A stretch of 64,000 nt of DNA from Rhodococcus sp. P1Y (GCF_003641205.1 NZ_CP032762.1:682001-746000), one strand, 5' to 3'; shown: positions 36,401 to 47,105, counted from the stretch's first letter. Numbers and translations: made by a program. The notes: a model not told the origin generated them from the letters alone.

Positions 36401-38040
36401 ATCGTGCCGCCGATACTCGTGACGATCTCCTCGCGGATCGCGTCGAGCGGCGGGTTGGTGACCTGCGCGAACAGCTGCGAGAAGTAGTCGAACAGCATCC
36501 GCGGTCGCGTCGACAGAATAGCGATGGGCGTGTCGGTACCCATCGAGCCGATTGCCTCTGCCCCGGACTTCGCCATCGGCGAGACCAGCACGTTCAGCTC
36601 CTCGGTGGTGTAGCCGAAGATCTGCTGGCGGATGAGAACTCGGTCGTGCGGCATGTGCACGTGCGGGCGATCGGGCAGATCGTCGATCGAGGTGAGACCC
36701 TCGTCGAGCCACTGCTGATACGGGTGCTCGGCGGCGAGTTCGTCCTTGATCTCGTCGTCGGAGACGATGCGGCCCTGCGCCGTGTCCACGAGGAACATAC
36801 GGCCGGGCTGCAGACGAACCTTGCGGACGACCTTCGATGGGTCGATATCGAGCACACCGACCTCGGACGCCATGACGACGAGCCCGTCGTCGGTGACCCA
36901 GAGACGGCTGGGGCGAAGTCCGTTGCGGTCCAGCACAGCTCCGATGAGGGTGCCGTCGGTGAAGCACACCGATGCAGGTCCGTCCCACGGCTCCATCAGC
37001 GAGGAGTGGTACTTGTAGAACGCCCGGCGAGCGGGGTCCATCGACTCGTGACGCTCCCATGCCTCGGGAATCATCATGAGGACGGCGTGCGGCAAGCTAC
37101 GTCCACCGAGGTGCAGGAGTTCGAGCACCTCGTCGAAACGTGCTGTGTCGCTTGCACCATGGGTGACGACCGGGAAGATCTTCTCGAGGGCGTCGGACCC
37201 GAAGACATCGGAGGAGATGAGTGCCTCGCGGGCACGCATCCAGTTCTCGTTGCCAGTCGCTGTGTTGATTTCGCCGTTGTGCGCAACGCGGCGGAACGGA
37301 TGCGCCAGCGGCCACGACGGGAACGTGTTCGTGGAGAATCGGGAATGCACAAGGCCGAGAGCGCTTTCGACGCGCTCGTCCTGGAGATCGTTGTAGAAAC
37401 CCTTGAGCTGAGGCGTGGTCAGCATGCCCTTGTAGACGAAGGTCTGCGAGGACAGCGACGGGAAGTACACGGTCTCGCGGCCGGGGCCGTCCTTGCCTGC
37501 GCCTTCTTCGCCCAGCTCGTGTTCGACGCGCTTGCGGATGACGAATGCCCGACGCTCGAGTTCGAGATCGGTAACGGACAGATCCTCGGCGGCGAAGAAC
37601 AACTGTCGGAACGTCGGCATCGCGTCGCGCGCGAGCGCCCCGAGAGAGGAATCGTCGGTGGGAACTTCACGCCATCCGAGGACCTTCATGCCCTCGGCCT
37701 CGACGATCCGTTCGACCCCCTCGCACGCGCGCGCTGCATCGCTGCGCCCCTGCGGAAGGAATGCAATTCCGGTTGCGTACGAACCCGCGGGAGGCAGGTC
37801 GAAATCCGTGACAGCGCGGAAGAAAGCGTCGGGAACCTGGATCAGGATTCCGGCGCCGTCACCGGTGTTCGGTTCGGAGCCGGCGGCGCCCCGATGTTCG
37901 AGATTGACCAGCGCAGTGATCGCCTTCTCGACGATGTCTCGACTACGACGACCATGCATGTCCACGACGAACGCGACACCACAGGAGTCGTGCTCGTTAC
38001 GGGGGTCGTAGAGGCCTTGCGGGCCCGGAGTGTGCTTCAT
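33454..38040 (-). CDS. gltB: Glutamate synthase large (alpha) subunit
   Basis: About 1528 residues from ATG 38040. The class II amidotransferase domain has its nucleophile at C20 ([10 protein letters not shown]) and presumably loses its first 19 residues. The central and FMN-binding synthase domains follow ([25 protein letters not shown]), with the 3Fe-4S motif [15 protein letters not shown]. The C-terminal GXGXG beta-helix domain ends the protein. It converts glutamine to glutamate and channels ammonia onto 2-oxoglutarate. The start at 38076 is less likely because it would include MYLKAG upstream of the conserved N terminus. Confidence 0.97.
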
Positions 38041-38075
38041 ACCTAGCCTTCGGATAAGTCCAGCCTTCAAGTACA

Positions 38076-38113
38076 TCCGCGACGGCGCGGCACTGATCGC
38101 CGACCGTCGCGGA
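38076..38113 (-). promoter_or_regulatory. Hairpin in the gltB upstream region
   Basis: TCCGCGACGG (38076-38085) and CCGTCGCGGA (38104-38113) are perfect inverted repeats around an 18-nt loop, 36 bp upstream of the gltB start. It may be a leader RNA structure or a protein-binding site; no T-tract supports a terminator. Confidence 0.5.
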
Positions 38114-38437
38114 CGGCTATCTTGGGTGCCGTTCGCCGTTGAAGCAGCACCCCCGAAAACGATCTTCGGCTAACGTCGAGCGGGTGGGCTCGTTCGCAGC
38201 GCTCAAGCGTCTAGCGGGCGGATTCGGCATCGGGTACGCCGGTCCAACCACAAACGATAAATCAGCACCATGCCCACCACGCAACTAAGGTATCCCTATC
38301 TAGCCTTCTGACCAGGGCATTCGTGTTTGTCCGTCGATCCATAGACACGTCTCCGACGCGTGCAACGCGAGCGCCTCGAACCCCGATCACGCGTGGATAC
38401 CCCTCACCGTCATCCCTGGGTACGCCGCTCCGACGAT

Positions 38438-38564
38438 CGCTTGAATGGTCCATTCATATGATCTGACAGCTGGCACGTCCCATTCAAGCGGGCAAAATGC
38501 GGACGACCCATCGCTTGAATGGTCCATTCATACGATCAGATAGCTACGGAAGACCATTCAAGCG
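38438..38564. repeat. Double-hairpin repeat, copy 2 (upstream of gltB)
   Basis: The same two-hairpin plan as 31862-31995 and in the same orientation. Arms are CGCTTGAATGG (38438-38448) with CCATTCAAGCG (38480-38490), and CGCTTGAATGGTC (38512-38524) with its complement (38552-38564). The linker GGGCAAAATGCGGACGA differs from copy 1 by one base. Copies 1 and 2 enclose gltBD. Confidence 0.85.
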
Positions 38565-38716
38565 GCGGGCCTTGGCGCGAATCTGGCTCCAATACAACTG
38601 CGGCTGAGAGCAATTGACGGCACGCAATATCGCCTGGGTTGGAACCCGGCACAGGGTGATCAAGGGGCGCGACCGCTGACCGCATCATGCTGCCAGAACG
38701 GCACAACTCCAGCCCA

Positions 38717-38775
38717 AAGAAAAAAGTCGCAAACGACGGCCAATCCTGTGTTGAGGAAGAGCGTCGTTTGCGACT
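38717..38775 (-). terminator. Intrinsic terminator of tRNA-Leu
   Basis: On the minus strand, AGTCGCAAACGACG and CGTCGTTTGCGACT form a perfect 14-bp stem (38762-38775 with 38725-38738), followed by TTTTTT. It lies 15 bp after the tRNA 3' end. It is the only terminator in the window, other than the trp attenuator, with a classic T-tract. Confidence 0.92.
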
Positions 38776-38789
38776 GGAAAGAACTGCTG

Positions 38790-38872
38790 TGGGCGGAGGG
38801 GGACTTGAACCCCCACGTCCCGAAGGACACTGGCACCTGAAGCCAGCGCGTCTGCCATTCCGCCACCCGCCC
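38790..38872 (-). tRNA. tRNA-Leu (anticodon CAG)
   Basis: An 83-nt tRNA on the minus strand. The acceptor stem GGGCGGG pairs with TCCGCCC, with discriminator A. The anticodon arm CTGGC-TTCAGGT-GCCAG gives anticodon CAG. A long variable arm (TGTCCTTCGGGACG) marks it as class II leucine. The T arm reads GGGGGTTCAAGTCCCCC. CCA is not encoded. It is followed by a strong terminator and lies upstream of fhaA on the opposite strand, as a tRNA-Leu does near fhaA in mycobacteria. Confidence 0.96.
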
Positions 38873-39081
38873 AGGTGACCGGTGAACATTAACATGCACT
38901 TCCGGCGTGGATGAAATCGCCTTCCGTGGGGACAATCGGGTCCGTCGGCAACCGCCTACGAACTGCGTCGTGGGGCGCACAGTAGGCGCAGCGGTGACGC
39001 GGCAACGTATATCATGCTGTGACGACGACCTCGAGGCGACACGCGCTCGTGGCACCCAATGATCAGGGAGGAGAGGTCACC

Positions 39082-40581
39082 ATGGGAATTGTCCAGCGCT
39101 TCGAACGAAAGCTGCAGGGCGCGGTCGGTGACGTGTTCGCCCGGGTATTCGGTGGCGGCGTCGTTCCTCAGGAGGTCGAAGCTGCACTGCAGCAGGAGGC
39201 AGCCGACCGGGTTCGACCGCTGGAAGGCGGACATCAGCTCGCCCCGAACAGCTATGTGATCACCATCAACACGTCCGATCACGACGAACTGGCAGCAGAT
39301 CGGGACCTGACCGTCAAAGCGTTCTCGCGCCACCTGGGTGACTACATCAGGGATCAGGGTTGGCAGACGTACGGCGATGTCGTGGTTCGGTTCGAGCCGT
39401 CCCCTACTTTGCACACGGGCCAGTTCCGGGCCAGTGGTTCGGTGGACCCCGATGTGGGACGATCACCGACTGCGGCCGGGAATGCCCCATCCAAGAATCA
39501 AGCTTCTGCATTCGCCGGAGCTTCAGGACCCACGGTGGGTGCGGTACCCGGTCCGCGACCTTCGCGCCCGTCAGCCACACCTATGTCGACATCAGGAGCC
39601 GGCCACATGACGCAGAACCCAGGCTACGACCCGCAACGCGATCCGGCCGACGGCTCTCGCCCCGACCCTCGTGCGCGCAACGGCTATCCGTCCCAGGATC
39701 CGCGTTACTCGCAGCAGAACGGTCACGACCGGAACGCATACGGCCAGGACCCCGGCTATCGCAACGGCGCACCCCAGGGTGGCGGTTACGGAGCACCGGC
39801 ACCCGCTGCCGAGGGACAGTACGACCCCCAGGCGTACAGCCAAGGCTCGGATGAGCGCGGCTACGAAGAGCAGGGCTACGGCGACCAGGCGTACGTCGAT
39901 CCGGCGAACGGTCAGCCGGCATACGTCCACCCCTCGCCCGGCCAGCAGGGTTACGACCCGCAGGCGTACGGCCAGCCGGCATACGGGCAGCAGGGTTACG
40001 ACGATCAGGCGTACGGCCAGCAGGCGTACTCGAACCCAGCGAACGACCAGGGTTACGACCAGGGCGGGCAGGCCTACTCCGATCCGGCGTACGGCCAACA
40101 GGGTTACGACCAGCAACCACCCAGCCAGCAGGGGTACGGCCAGCAGGCCTACGCCGAGCCGGCCGGATACGGACAGCCTGCCTACGACTACCCAGCGCAG
40201 CAGAACGGCTACCAGCAGGCCCAGTACCCGACCGCGGGGTACCAGCAGGCGCCGGCGTACGGCTACGACGAGCCCGCGTACAACGACAGCCAAGCCTTGA
40301 CGGCCACTCTGCAGTTGGAGGACGGCAGCGGACGGTACTTCCAGCTCCGCGACGGCCAGAACATCATCGGACGCGGTCAGGACGCTCAGTTCCGCCTTCC
40401 TGACACCGGCGTCTCTCGTCGCCACGTCGAGATTCGTTGGGACGGGCGGGTGGCGATGCTGTCCGACCTCGGTTCCACCAACGGAACGACGGTCAACGGG
40501 TCGCCTGTGCAGGACTGGCAGCTGGCCGACGGTGACGTGGTCCGAGCAGGACACTCCGAGATCCTCGTCCGCATCGTTTAA
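39082..40581 (+). CDS. fhaA: FHA-domain protein FhaA (DUF3662 + FHA) with long Gln/Tyr/Gly-rich linker
   Basis: 499 residues. The N-terminal DUF3662 domain ([23 protein letters not shown]... about 1-130) precedes a disordered low-complexity region (about 175-400) made of repeated GYDQQ/AYGQQ-type units. The C-terminal FHA domain (about 405-499) has the phospho-Thr-binding loop residues GRG, SRRHVEI and GSTNGT. In mycobacteria FhaA binds phosphorylated MviN and slows peptidoglycan precursor export. It heads the fhaA-fhaB-pstP-rodA-pbpA-pknA-pknB operon. ATG 39082 has a GGAGGAGAGG ribosome-binding site; the longer frame from 39019 is unlikely. Confidence 0.94.
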   Translation: MGIVQRFERKLQGAVGDVFARVFGGGVVPQEVEAALQQEAADRVRPLEGGHQLAPNSYVITINTSDHDELAADRDLTVKAFSRHLGDYIRDQGWQTYGDVVVRFEPSPTLHTGQFRASGSVDPDVGRSPTAAGNAPSKNQASAFAGASGPTVGAVPGPRPSRPSATPMSTSGAGHMTQNPGYDPQRDPADGSRPDPRARNGYPSQDPRYSQQNGHDRNAYGQDPGYRNGAPQGGGYGAPAPAAEGQYDPQAYSQGSDERGYEEQGYGDQAYVDPANGQPAYVHPSPGQQGYDPQAYGQPAYGQQGYDDQAYGQQAYSNPANDQGYDQGGQAYSDPAYGQQGYDQQPPSQQGYGQQAYAEPAGYGQPAYDYPAQQNGYQQAQYPTAGYQQAPAYGYDEPAYNDSQALTATLQLEDGSGRYFQLRDGQNIIGRGQDAQFRLPDTGVSRRHVEIRWDGRVAMLSDLGSTNGTTVNGSPVQDWQLADGDVVRAGHSEILVRIV

Positions 40582-40608
40582 TCGACCTCACCAGTATGGT
40601 GATCGACA

Positions 40609-40637
40609 CACGCAGCTTCACTCTAGGATGCTGCGTG
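40609..40637. other. Stem-loop in the fhaA-fhaB gap
   Basis: CACGCAGC (40609-40616) pairs with GCTGCGTG (40630-40637). It lies in a 169-bp gap between fhaA and fhaB. It could attenuate or process the transcript, or mark a separate fhaB promoter region. Confidence 0.4.
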
Positions 40638-40750
40638 AGAAGTCGTGTCGGCTCGTCTCGCACGTGTTCGGGGAATTCGAAAAGAAGCTACGGCATGCGT
40701 GTGTGTGCGACTACGACGACCGATGACGGTTCCGAAGGAGGTGGACGGCT

Positions 40751-41215
40751 GTGCAGGGCTTGATACTGCAGTTGACCCGTGCGGGCTTTTTGTTGCTGCT
40801 GTGGTTTTTCGTCTGGGCCGTTCTTCGGACTTTGCGAAGCGACATCTATGCGGCGTCGGGGATGCGTGTGCCCGCGCGATACTCCAGGGGATCGAAAGTT
40901 CTTCCGTCGTTCAACAAGCAGAAGGTTGCCAAGAATCTAGTGGTGACACAGGGCGGTCTCGCCGGAACCAGAATTTCGCTCGGCACGCAGCCGGTGCTGA
41001 TCGGTCGCGCCGACGATTCGACGTTGGTCCTCACCGACGATTACGCGTCCACACGTCATGCGCGCATCTCACCTCGCGGCGGTGACTGGTACGTCGAGGA
41101 CCTCGGTTCGACTAACGGAACGTATCTCGATCGTGCCAAGGTGACGACTGCCGTTCGTGTGCCCTTGGGCACTCCGGTTCGAGTCGGCAAGACCGTTATC
41201 GAGCTCCGCCCGTGA
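40751..41215 (+). CDS. fhaB: FHA-domain membrane-anchored protein FhaB (FipA)
   Basis: 154 residues. An N-terminal membrane anchor (LILQLTRAGFLLLLWFFVWAVL) is followed by a short linker with KVLPSFNK and a C-terminal FHA domain: VLIGRADDSTLVLTDDYASTRHARIS and [11 protein letters not shown]. In mycobacteria FhaB/FipA is phosphorylated by PknA and supports FtsZ-FtsQ-dependent division under stress. A GAAGGAGGTGG ribosome-binding site precedes the GTG. It overlaps pstP by 4 bp (GTGA). Confidence 0.93.
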   Translation: MQGLILQLTRAGFLLLLWFFVWAVLRTLRSDIYAASGMRVPARYSRGSKVLPSFNKQKVAKNLVVTQGGLAGTRISLGTQPVLIGRADDSTLVLTDDYASTRHARISPRGGDWYVEDLGSTNGTYLDRAKVTTAVRVPLGTPVRVGKTVIELRP

Positions 41216-42672
41216 CCCTCGTACTCCGCTATGCGGCGCGCAGCGACCGAGGATTGGTGCGCTCGAACAACGAGGATTCGGTCTACGCGGGTGCGCGGCT
41301 TCTCGCGCTCGCCGACGGTATGGGTGGCCATGCCGCGGGCGAGGTGGCCTCGCAGTTGATGATCGCCGCCCTCGCTCACCTCGACGACGACGAACCGGGT
41401 GACGACCTCCTCGGCAAGCTCGAAGCCGCGACGCGAGAAGGCAACGCGTCCATCGCCGACCAGGTCGAAGAAGAACCCGAGCTCGACGGTATGGGAACCA
41501 CCCTGACCGCAATTCTGTTCGCGGGCAGGAAGATCGGTCTCGTTCATATCGGTGACTCGCGCGCGTACATGCTGCGTGAACACGCACTGACGCAGATCAC
41601 CCGCGACGACACCTTCGTGCAATCTCTCGTCGACGAAGGCCGGATCACCGCCGAACAGGCACACACTCATCCGCAGCGATCGTTGATCATGCGTGCGCTC
41701 ACCGGCAACGAGATCGAGCCGACGCTGACCGTGCGTGAAGCGCGAGCAGGCGATCGGTACCTGCTGTGCTCCGACGGTCTGTCCGACGTCGTCAGCGACG
41801 AGACCATCGAAAACACCCTCAACGAGGGTGATTGCGCCTCCAGCGCCGACCGACTCATCGAACTCGCTCTGCGCAGCGGTGGCCCCGACAACGTCACCGT
41901 GGTCGTCGCCGACGTCGTCGACATCGACTACGGACAGAGCTCACCGATACTCGGTGGCGCCGCGAGCACCGAGGACGAAGAGGACTCACCGCCACCGAAC
42001 ACAGCGGCCGGCCGTGCAGCCGCGATGCGCCCACCGCGCTCGACCCCCAAGCGCGTCACGACAGCTCCCCCAGTGCCGGAGAAGAAGTCGCACAAGCTTC
42101 GGTGGTCGTTGCTGGCGGTCGGACTGATCGCATTGCTGGTCGGCGGTGCGTTCGTCGCGAACGCCGCGATCAGAAACAACTACTACGTCGGTGAGGATTC
42201 GAGCCGCGTCGCGGTCATGCGGGGCGTGCCCGGCTCCGTCCTCGGATACTCGTTGCAGTCCGTGCACTCCATCGGGTGTCTCGCAGACGACGGGGCACTC
42301 ACCTTGACCGCTCCGGACACGGCACCTGCTGGATGCGACCAGTTCGAGGTGGACGATTTGGCTCCAGCGGCCCGCGAGCAAGTACGCGCCGGGCTCCCCT
42401 CCGGAACGCTCGACGACGCGAACGGCCAGATGAACCGCCTTGCGTCGGGAGATCTGTTGCCGCCGTGCACCGTCGCCGAGGCGACCACGACCACATCCGC
42501 GCCGCCCCAGCCGACGACGCCCGCCCCGGCTCCCACCGTTGCGGCACCGCCCGCTGATCCTGCGGCACCGCCGGCCGACCCCGCCGCACCGCCGGTCGAG
42601 GCGGCACCGACCACAACGCCTGCGCCCACCGTGACTCAGCTACCGGGTCAGAACTGCAGAGCTGGTACTTGA
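41212..42672 (+). CDS. pstP: PP2C-family Ser/Thr protein phosphatase PstP
   Basis: 486 residues. The N-terminal PP2C phosphatase domain has the metal-binding motifs RSNNEDS, ADGMGGHAAG, GDSRAY, SDGLSD and GGPDNVTVVVAD (to about 240). A linker, a membrane helix (LRWSLLAVGLIALLVGGAFVANA, about 298-320) and an extracellular part follow, ending in a Pro/Ala/Thr-rich tail with repeated DPAAPPA units. PstP reverses PknA/PknB phosphorylation. It overlaps fhaB by 4 bp and rodA by 1 bp (TGATG). Confidence 0.95.
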   Translation: MTLVLRYAARSDRGLVRSNNEDSVYAGARLLALADGMGGHAAGEVASQLMIAALAHLDDDEPGDDLLGKLEAATREGNASIADQVEEEPELDGMGTTLTAILFAGRKIGLVHIGDSRAYMLREHALTQITRDDTFVQSLVDEGRITAEQAHTHPQRSLIMRALTGNEIEPTLTVREARAGDRYLLCSDGLSDVVSDETIENTLNEGDCASSADRLIELALRSGGPDNVTVVVADVVDIDYGQSSPILGGAASTEDEEDSPPPNTAAGRAAAMRPPRSTPKRVTTAPPVPEKKSHKLRWSLLAVGLIALLVGGAFVANAAIRNNYYVGEDSSRVAVMRGVPGSVLGYSLQSVHSIGCLADDGALTLTAPDTAPAGCDQFEVDDLAPAAREQVRAGLPSGTLDDANGQMNRLASGDLLPPCTVAEATTTTSAPPQPTTPAPAPTVAAPPADPAAPPADPAAPPVEAAPTTTPAPTVTQLPGQNCRAGT

Positions 42673-44129
42673 TGAGTTCCAATCCATCTGTGGGGGCGTC
42701 CTTTCCGAGCCCACCGGGCGGATTCGCGCCTGCTCCCGTCCAATCCAACCGACGCAACGTCGAGTTGCTACTGCTGGGCATCGCAGTAGTGATCACCACG
42801 CTGTCTCTCGTATTGGTCGAGGCAAGCCAGGAACAGGCCGTCACCTGGGATCTGGCGAAGTACGGGCTCGCCTATCTCGCCCTCGTCACCGTCGCTCACC
42901 TGGCCGTGCGCAGGTTCGCGCCGTACGCGGACCCCCTTCTGCTGCCGATCGTCGCACTGCTCAACGGACTCGGTCTGGTGTTGATACACCGACTCGACCT
43001 GGCCGACCAGCAGGCCGCTGCGTATCTGGGGCAGGAGATTCCGTCTCCCGACGCGACCCAGCAGGTGCTGTGGACGACGCTGGCCATCGCCGGCTTCATC
43101 GCTCTTCTCGTCCTGCTGCGCGACTACCGCACACTGGCGCGGTACAGCTACACCGTCGGGCTGTGCGGGCTTGTACTCCTGGCCATTCCGGCCATTCTGC
43201 CGTCGGCGTTCTCCGAGGTGAACGGCTCGAAGATCTGGATCAGGCTGCCGGGGTTCAGCATTCAACCCGGTGAGTTCGCGAAGATCCTGCTGCTGATCTT
43301 CTTCGCGTCGCTGCTGGTTGCCAAGCGTGAGCTGTTCACCACGGCGGGCAAGCATTTCCTCGGCATGGACTTTCCCCGAGCTCGCGATCTCGGCCCGATC
43401 CTGCTGGTGTGGATTGTTTCGGTCGGCGTGCTGGTCTTCGAGAAGGACCTCGGATCGTCGTTGCTGATCTTCGGCACCGTCCTGGTGATGATCTACATCG
43501 CCACCGAACGAGTCGGCTGGCTCATCATCGGATTCGGTCTGCTACTCGTCGGATTTCTGTTCGCCTATCAGGTGTTCGGTCACGTGAAGATCCGTACCGA
43601 TACCTGGCTGCACCCGTTCGACGATTACAACGACACCGGTTATCAGATCGTGCAGTCGATGTTCAGTTTCGCGACCGGTGGCCTGGCCGGAACAGGACTC
43701 GGCAGCGGACGGCCGTCACAGGTTCCATTCGCGAAAACCGACTTCATCATCGCCGCTATCGGTGAGGAACTCGGTCTCATCGGCCTCGCCGCAGTCCTTC
43801 TCCTGTACCTCGTCTTCATCATTCGTGGGTTGCGCACTGCCCTTGCGGTTCGCGACAGCTTCGGCAAGCTGCTCGCGGCCGGCCTGTCCTTCACCGTCGC
43901 CATTCAGCTGTTCGTCGTCGTCGGCGGGGTGAGCAAGCTGATCCCGCTCACCGGTCTGACCACGCCCTATCTGTCCTACGGAGGATCTTCGCTTCTCGCC
44001 AACTATCTCTTGGTCGCCTTGTTGATCAAGATCTCCGACGCAGCCCGTGAACCTGCGACACCAAAGAAGAAGCCGACCCCGGCAGCGCCCATCGCGGAAG
44101 CGAAGACCGAGATGGTGAAGCGCCCATGA
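42672..44129 (+). CDS. rodA: SEDS peptidoglycan polymerase RodA
   Basis: 485 residues with ten or more membrane helices. SEDS-family blocks are present: SKIWIRLPGFSIQPGEFAKI, FEKDLGSSLLIFG, TDFIIAAIGEELGLIG and LTGLTTPYLSYGGSSLLANY. The C terminus is a Pro/Lys/Ala-rich cytoplasmic tail, a likely kinase target. RodA polymerises lipid II for cell elongation, partnering the class B PBP encoded next (ATGA overlap at 44126-44129). Confidence 0.95.
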   Translation: MSSNPSVGASFPSPPGGFAPAPVQSNRRNVELLLLGIAVVITTLSLVLVEASQEQAVTWDLAKYGLAYLALVTVAHLAVRRFAPYADPLLLPIVALLNGLGLVLIHRLDLADQQAAAYLGQEIPSPDATQQVLWTTLAIAGFIALLVLLRDYRTLARYSYTVGLCGLVLLAIPAILPSAFSEVNGSKIWIRLPGFSIQPGEFAKILLLIFFASLLVAKRELFTTAGKHFLGMDFPRARDLGPILLVWIVSVGVLVFEKDLGSSLLIFGTVLVMIYIATERVGWLIIGFGLLLVGFLFAYQVFGHVKIRTDTWLHPFDDYNDTGYQIVQSMFSFATGGLAGTGLGSGRPSQVPFAKTDFIIAAIGEELGLIGLAAVLLLYLVFIIRGLRTALAVRDSFGKLLAAGLSFTVAIQLFVVVGGVSKLIPLTGLTTPYLSYGGSSLLANYLLVALLIKISDAAREPATPKKKPTPAAPIAEAKTEMVKRP

Positions 44130-45613
44130 ACACACCCCTGCGCCGCGTCTCCATCGCGGTGATGGTCATGGTCGTCGCGCTGCTGGCCAACGTCACCTAC
44201 CTGCAGGTCATCAAGGCCGACGACCTGCGTTCCGATCCGCGCAATTCACGCGTGCTGCTCGACGAGTACTCACGTCAGCGCGGTCAGATATCTGCGGGCG
44301 GACAAGTGCTCGCCGCGTCGGTGTCCACCGACGATCGATACAAGTACCTGCGTACGTATCCGCCGAATCAGTTGGCGCCCAACAGCCCTCTCGCGAACGC
44401 GCCGGTCACCGGCTTCTACTCGATGCTCTACTCGAGCACCGGTCTCGAACGCACCGAGGACGAAGTGCTCAACGGTTCCGATGATCGACTCTTCGGGCGT
44501 CGGCTGTTCGACCTCATCTCCGGTCGTGACCCGCGCGGCGGAAACGTGGTCACGACAATCGATCCCGTCGTCCAGCAGGTCGCCTACGATCAGCTGTTCT
44601 CGCGTGGGTACACCGGATCGGTCGTCGCAATCGAACCGTCGACCGGCAACATTCTCGCCATGGCCAGCTCGCCGAGTTACGACCCGAACCTGCTGGCGAG
44701 CCACGACGGGGCTCAGACCTCCGATGCGTGGGATGCGCTCAATGCCGATCCAGCAAAGCCGCTGCTCAATCGCGCTATCTCGGCGACGTATCCGCCCGGA
44801 TCGACCTTCAAGGTCCTCGTGACCGCCGCTGCCCTCGAGAACGGCGCGACCCCCGACGATCAGCTCACCGCTGCCCCGACGATCACGTTGCCCGACACCG
44901 AGACTTCGCTCGAGAACTACAACGGAAGCACGTGCGGCGGAGGTGCCACCGCCTCGCTCCGTGAAGCGTTCGCGAGGTCGTGCAACACCGCATTCGTCGA
45001 ACTCGGCATCAAGACCGGAGCCGACGCTCTGCGCGACACCGCAAGCGCGTTCGGCATCGGCGACGAGACCACATCGCTACCGCTGCCGGTGGCCGACAGC
45101 ACCATCGGGTCGATTCCCGACGACGCCGCCCTCGGACAGAGCAGCATCGGCCAGCGCGACGTCGCCCTGACGCCTCTTCAGGATGCGGTCATCGCAGCAA
45201 CCGTCGCCAACAGCGGTGTACGGATGGCGCCACACATGGTCAGTCAGCTGCAGTCTCCCGACCTGTCCAACTTGTCCACCACGACACCGGACTCGAAGGG
45301 GCAGGCGATCAGCCCGGAAACCGCTGCGACGCTCACCAGCCTGATGATCGGCTCGGAGAACAACACCGGCGGTGACGGCAAGATCGCAGGCGTACAGATC
45401 GCGTCGAAGACCGGGACCGCCGAACACGGAACAGATCCGAGGAACACGCCGCCGCACGCCTGGTACATCGGTTTCGCACCGGCGGAGAATCCGAAGATCG
45501 CCATTGCCGTCATCGTCGAGGACGGTGGAGACCGCGCGCTCGCAGCGACGGGCGGATCGGTTGCCGCCCCCGTCGGTCGCGCAGTCATCGCTGCCGGATT
45601 GCAGGGGAGGTGA
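44126..45613 (+). CDS. pbpA: Class B penicillin-binding protein PbpA
   Basis: 495 residues. A single N-terminal membrane anchor ([20 protein letters not shown]) precedes the transpeptidase domain with S226 in PPGSTFKVL (SxxK), SCN at S285 and KTG in ASKTGTAEH. It crosslinks peptidoglycan with RodA and is phosphorylated by PknB in mycobacteria. It starts inside rodA by an ATGA overlap. Confidence 0.95.
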   Translation: MNTPLRRVSIAVMVMVVALLANVTYLQVIKADDLRSDPRNSRVLLDEYSRQRGQISAGGQVLAASVSTDDRYKYLRTYPPNQLAPNSPLANAPVTGFYSMLYSSTGLERTEDEVLNGSDDRLFGRRLFDLISGRDPRGGNVVTTIDPVVQQVAYDQLFSRGYTGSVVAIEPSTGNILAMASSPSYDPNLLASHDGAQTSDAWDALNADPAKPLLNRAISATYPPGSTFKVLVTAAALENGATPDDQLTAAPTITLPDTETSLENYNGSTCGGGATASLREAFARSCNTAFVELGIKTGADALRDTASAFGIGDETTSLPLPVADSTIGSIPDDAALGQSSIGQRDVALTPLQDAVIAATVANSGVRMAPHMVSQLQSPDLSNLSTTTPDSKGQAISPETAATLTSLMIGSENNTGGDGKIAGVQIASKTGTAEHGTDPRNTPPHAWYIGFAPAENPKIAIAVIVEDGGDRALAATGGSVAAPVGRAVIAAGLQGR

Positions 45614-45620
45614 ACATCTC

Positions 45621-47105
45621 GTGCCACTGAAGAACGGTGCAGTCATTGCACAGCGCTACCGCCTTCTGCGTCTGATCGCGACGGGCGGAATGGGCCAGGT
45701 GTGGGAGGCGATGGACAACCGCCTCGATCGCAAGGTCGCGGTGAAGGTTCTCAAAGCTGAGTTCTCGGAGGACCCGGAGTTCTTGCAGCGCTTCAGGTTC
45801 GAGGCGCGCACCACAGCGCAGCTCAATCACCCGGGTATCGCAGGCGTCTACGACTACGGCGAGACTCGCGACGAGGCAGGCGAATCGCTCGCGTACCTGG
45901 TGATGGAACTGGTCAACGGAGAGCCGCTCAACGCTGTCCTGGGTCGTATCGGTCGTCTGCCCCTCGGACACGCACTCGACATGCTCGAGCAGACCGGACG
46001 CTCGCTTCAGATCGCGCACACCGCAGGCGTCGTGCACCGGGACGTCAAGCCGGGCAACATCCTGATCACGCCAGCGGGTCAGGTGAAGATCACCGACTTC
46101 GGCATCGCCAAGGCCGTCGACGCGTCGCCGGTGACCAGGACCGGCATGGTGATGGGGACCGCCCAGTACATCGCTCCGGAGCAAGCACTCGGCGAAGAGG
46201 CGACCTCGGCCAGCGACGTGTACTCGCTCGGTGTCGTCGGCTACGAGGCGCTCTCGGGCACGAGGCCCTTCGTCGGCGACGGTGCCCTCACCGTCGCGAT
46301 GAAGCACGTCAGGGAGATGCCTGCGCCGCTCCCCGCAGACCTCCCCGCAGGCGTCAGAGAGCTCATCGAGATCACGATGGCCAAGGATCCGGCCGCGCGC
46401 TACTCGAACGGCGGCGAGTTCGCCGACGCCGTTGCCGCTGTCCGCGCCGGACGCAGGCCACCTGCTCCAGGTAGCGGCAGGGGCCCCGGCACCGGCCGCG
46501 TAATGATGCCCGGCGTCGTTGCGGCGCCGAGCAGTACACAAATGATGCCGACATCGCAGAACCGGTACACCGGCCCGGCCACCGGCACGGCGCAGCCCGC
46601 TGCCCCGGCACCGACCGGCATGTCGTCTGCGCAGAAGGCGCTCGCCTGGGGCGGCGGTGGCTTGTTGCTGCTCGCGATCGTCATCGGTGGGTTCGTGCTG
46701 CTGAATCGAGAGGGCGAAACGCCCGCTCCGTTCAACCCGGTTACGACAACCCAGCGGCCGACGACGACCACCACGACGACGACCACAACCACCACCGAGC
46801 CGACCACCACCACGGAACCAACGACCACCACGACCCAACCCACCACCACGACCACAACACCACCGGCGACCACGACGACGCCGCCGACAACCACACCCCA
46901 GCAGACCACCACGACGTCCAATGGTGGATTCACGTTCACGTTGCCGCCCATCCCGGGGATCGGTGGCAACGGCGGTGACGAGGAAGAACCTCAGGCGTCG
47001 GGAAATCCTCTCGGTGAGAATCCCGTCGCGGCGGGCAACGGCCGATCCAGCTCTGTTCTTCCTGGCACCGACTCTTCCGGCTCTGATCGACAAGGACAGC
47101 GATGA
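45621..47105 (+). CDS. pknA: Ser/Thr protein kinase PknA
   Basis: 494 residues from GTG 45621, which has a GGGGAGG ribosome-binding site. Kinase domain about 12-270: Gly loop [11 protein letters not shown]42 in VAVKVL, catalytic D141 in HRDVKPGN, D159 in DFGIAK, and an activation loop with [18 protein letters not shown] proline-rich juxtamembrane linker, one membrane helix ([16 protein letters not shown]) and an extracellular tail with an extreme Thr run (about 375-435) complete it. It lacks PASTA domains, as PknA does. It phosphorylates division proteins including FhaB. Confidence 0.94.
   Translation: MPLKNGAVIAQRYRLLRLIATGGMGQVWEAMDNRLDRKVAVKVLKAEFSEDPEFLQRFRFEARTTAQLNHPGIAGVYDYGETRDEAGESLAYLVMELVNGEPLNAVLGRIGRLPLGHALDMLEQTGRSLQIAHTAGVVHRDVKPGNILITPAGQVKITDFGIAKAVDASPVTRTGMVMGTAQYIAPEQALGEEATSASDVYSLGVVGYEALSGTRPFVGDGALTVAMKHVREMPAPLPADLPAGVRELIEITMAKDPAARYSNGGEFADAVAAVRAGRRPPAPGSGRGPGTGRVMMPGVVAAPSSTQMMPTSQNRYTGPATGTAQPAAPAPTGMSSAQKALAWGGGGLLLLAIVIGGFVLLNREGETPAPFNPVTTTQRPTTTTTTTTTTTTEPTTTTEPTTTTTQPTTTTTTPPATTTTPPTTTPQQTTTTSNGGFTFTLPPIPGIGGNGGDEEEPQASGNPLGENPVAAGNGRSSSVLPGTDSSGSDRQGQR

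Larger units (their letters stand above)
38041..38789. other. 750-bp gene-free region between gltB and tRNA-Leu
   Basis: No gene is visible. It contains the gltB leader hairpin (38076-38113), about 320 bp with no clear structure (38114-38437), the second double-hairpin repeat (38438-38564), about 150 bp without a recognised feature, and the tRNA terminator (38717-38775). Confidence 0.7.

Noticed and set aside
33628..38046. 1472-residue open frame on the plus strand opposite gltB
   Set aside because: It is exactly antisense to gltB, whose domains and cofactor motifs are complete. Long antisense frames arise from GC-biased third positions; the peptide is rich in Arg/Asp/Val/Leu with no recognisable motif.
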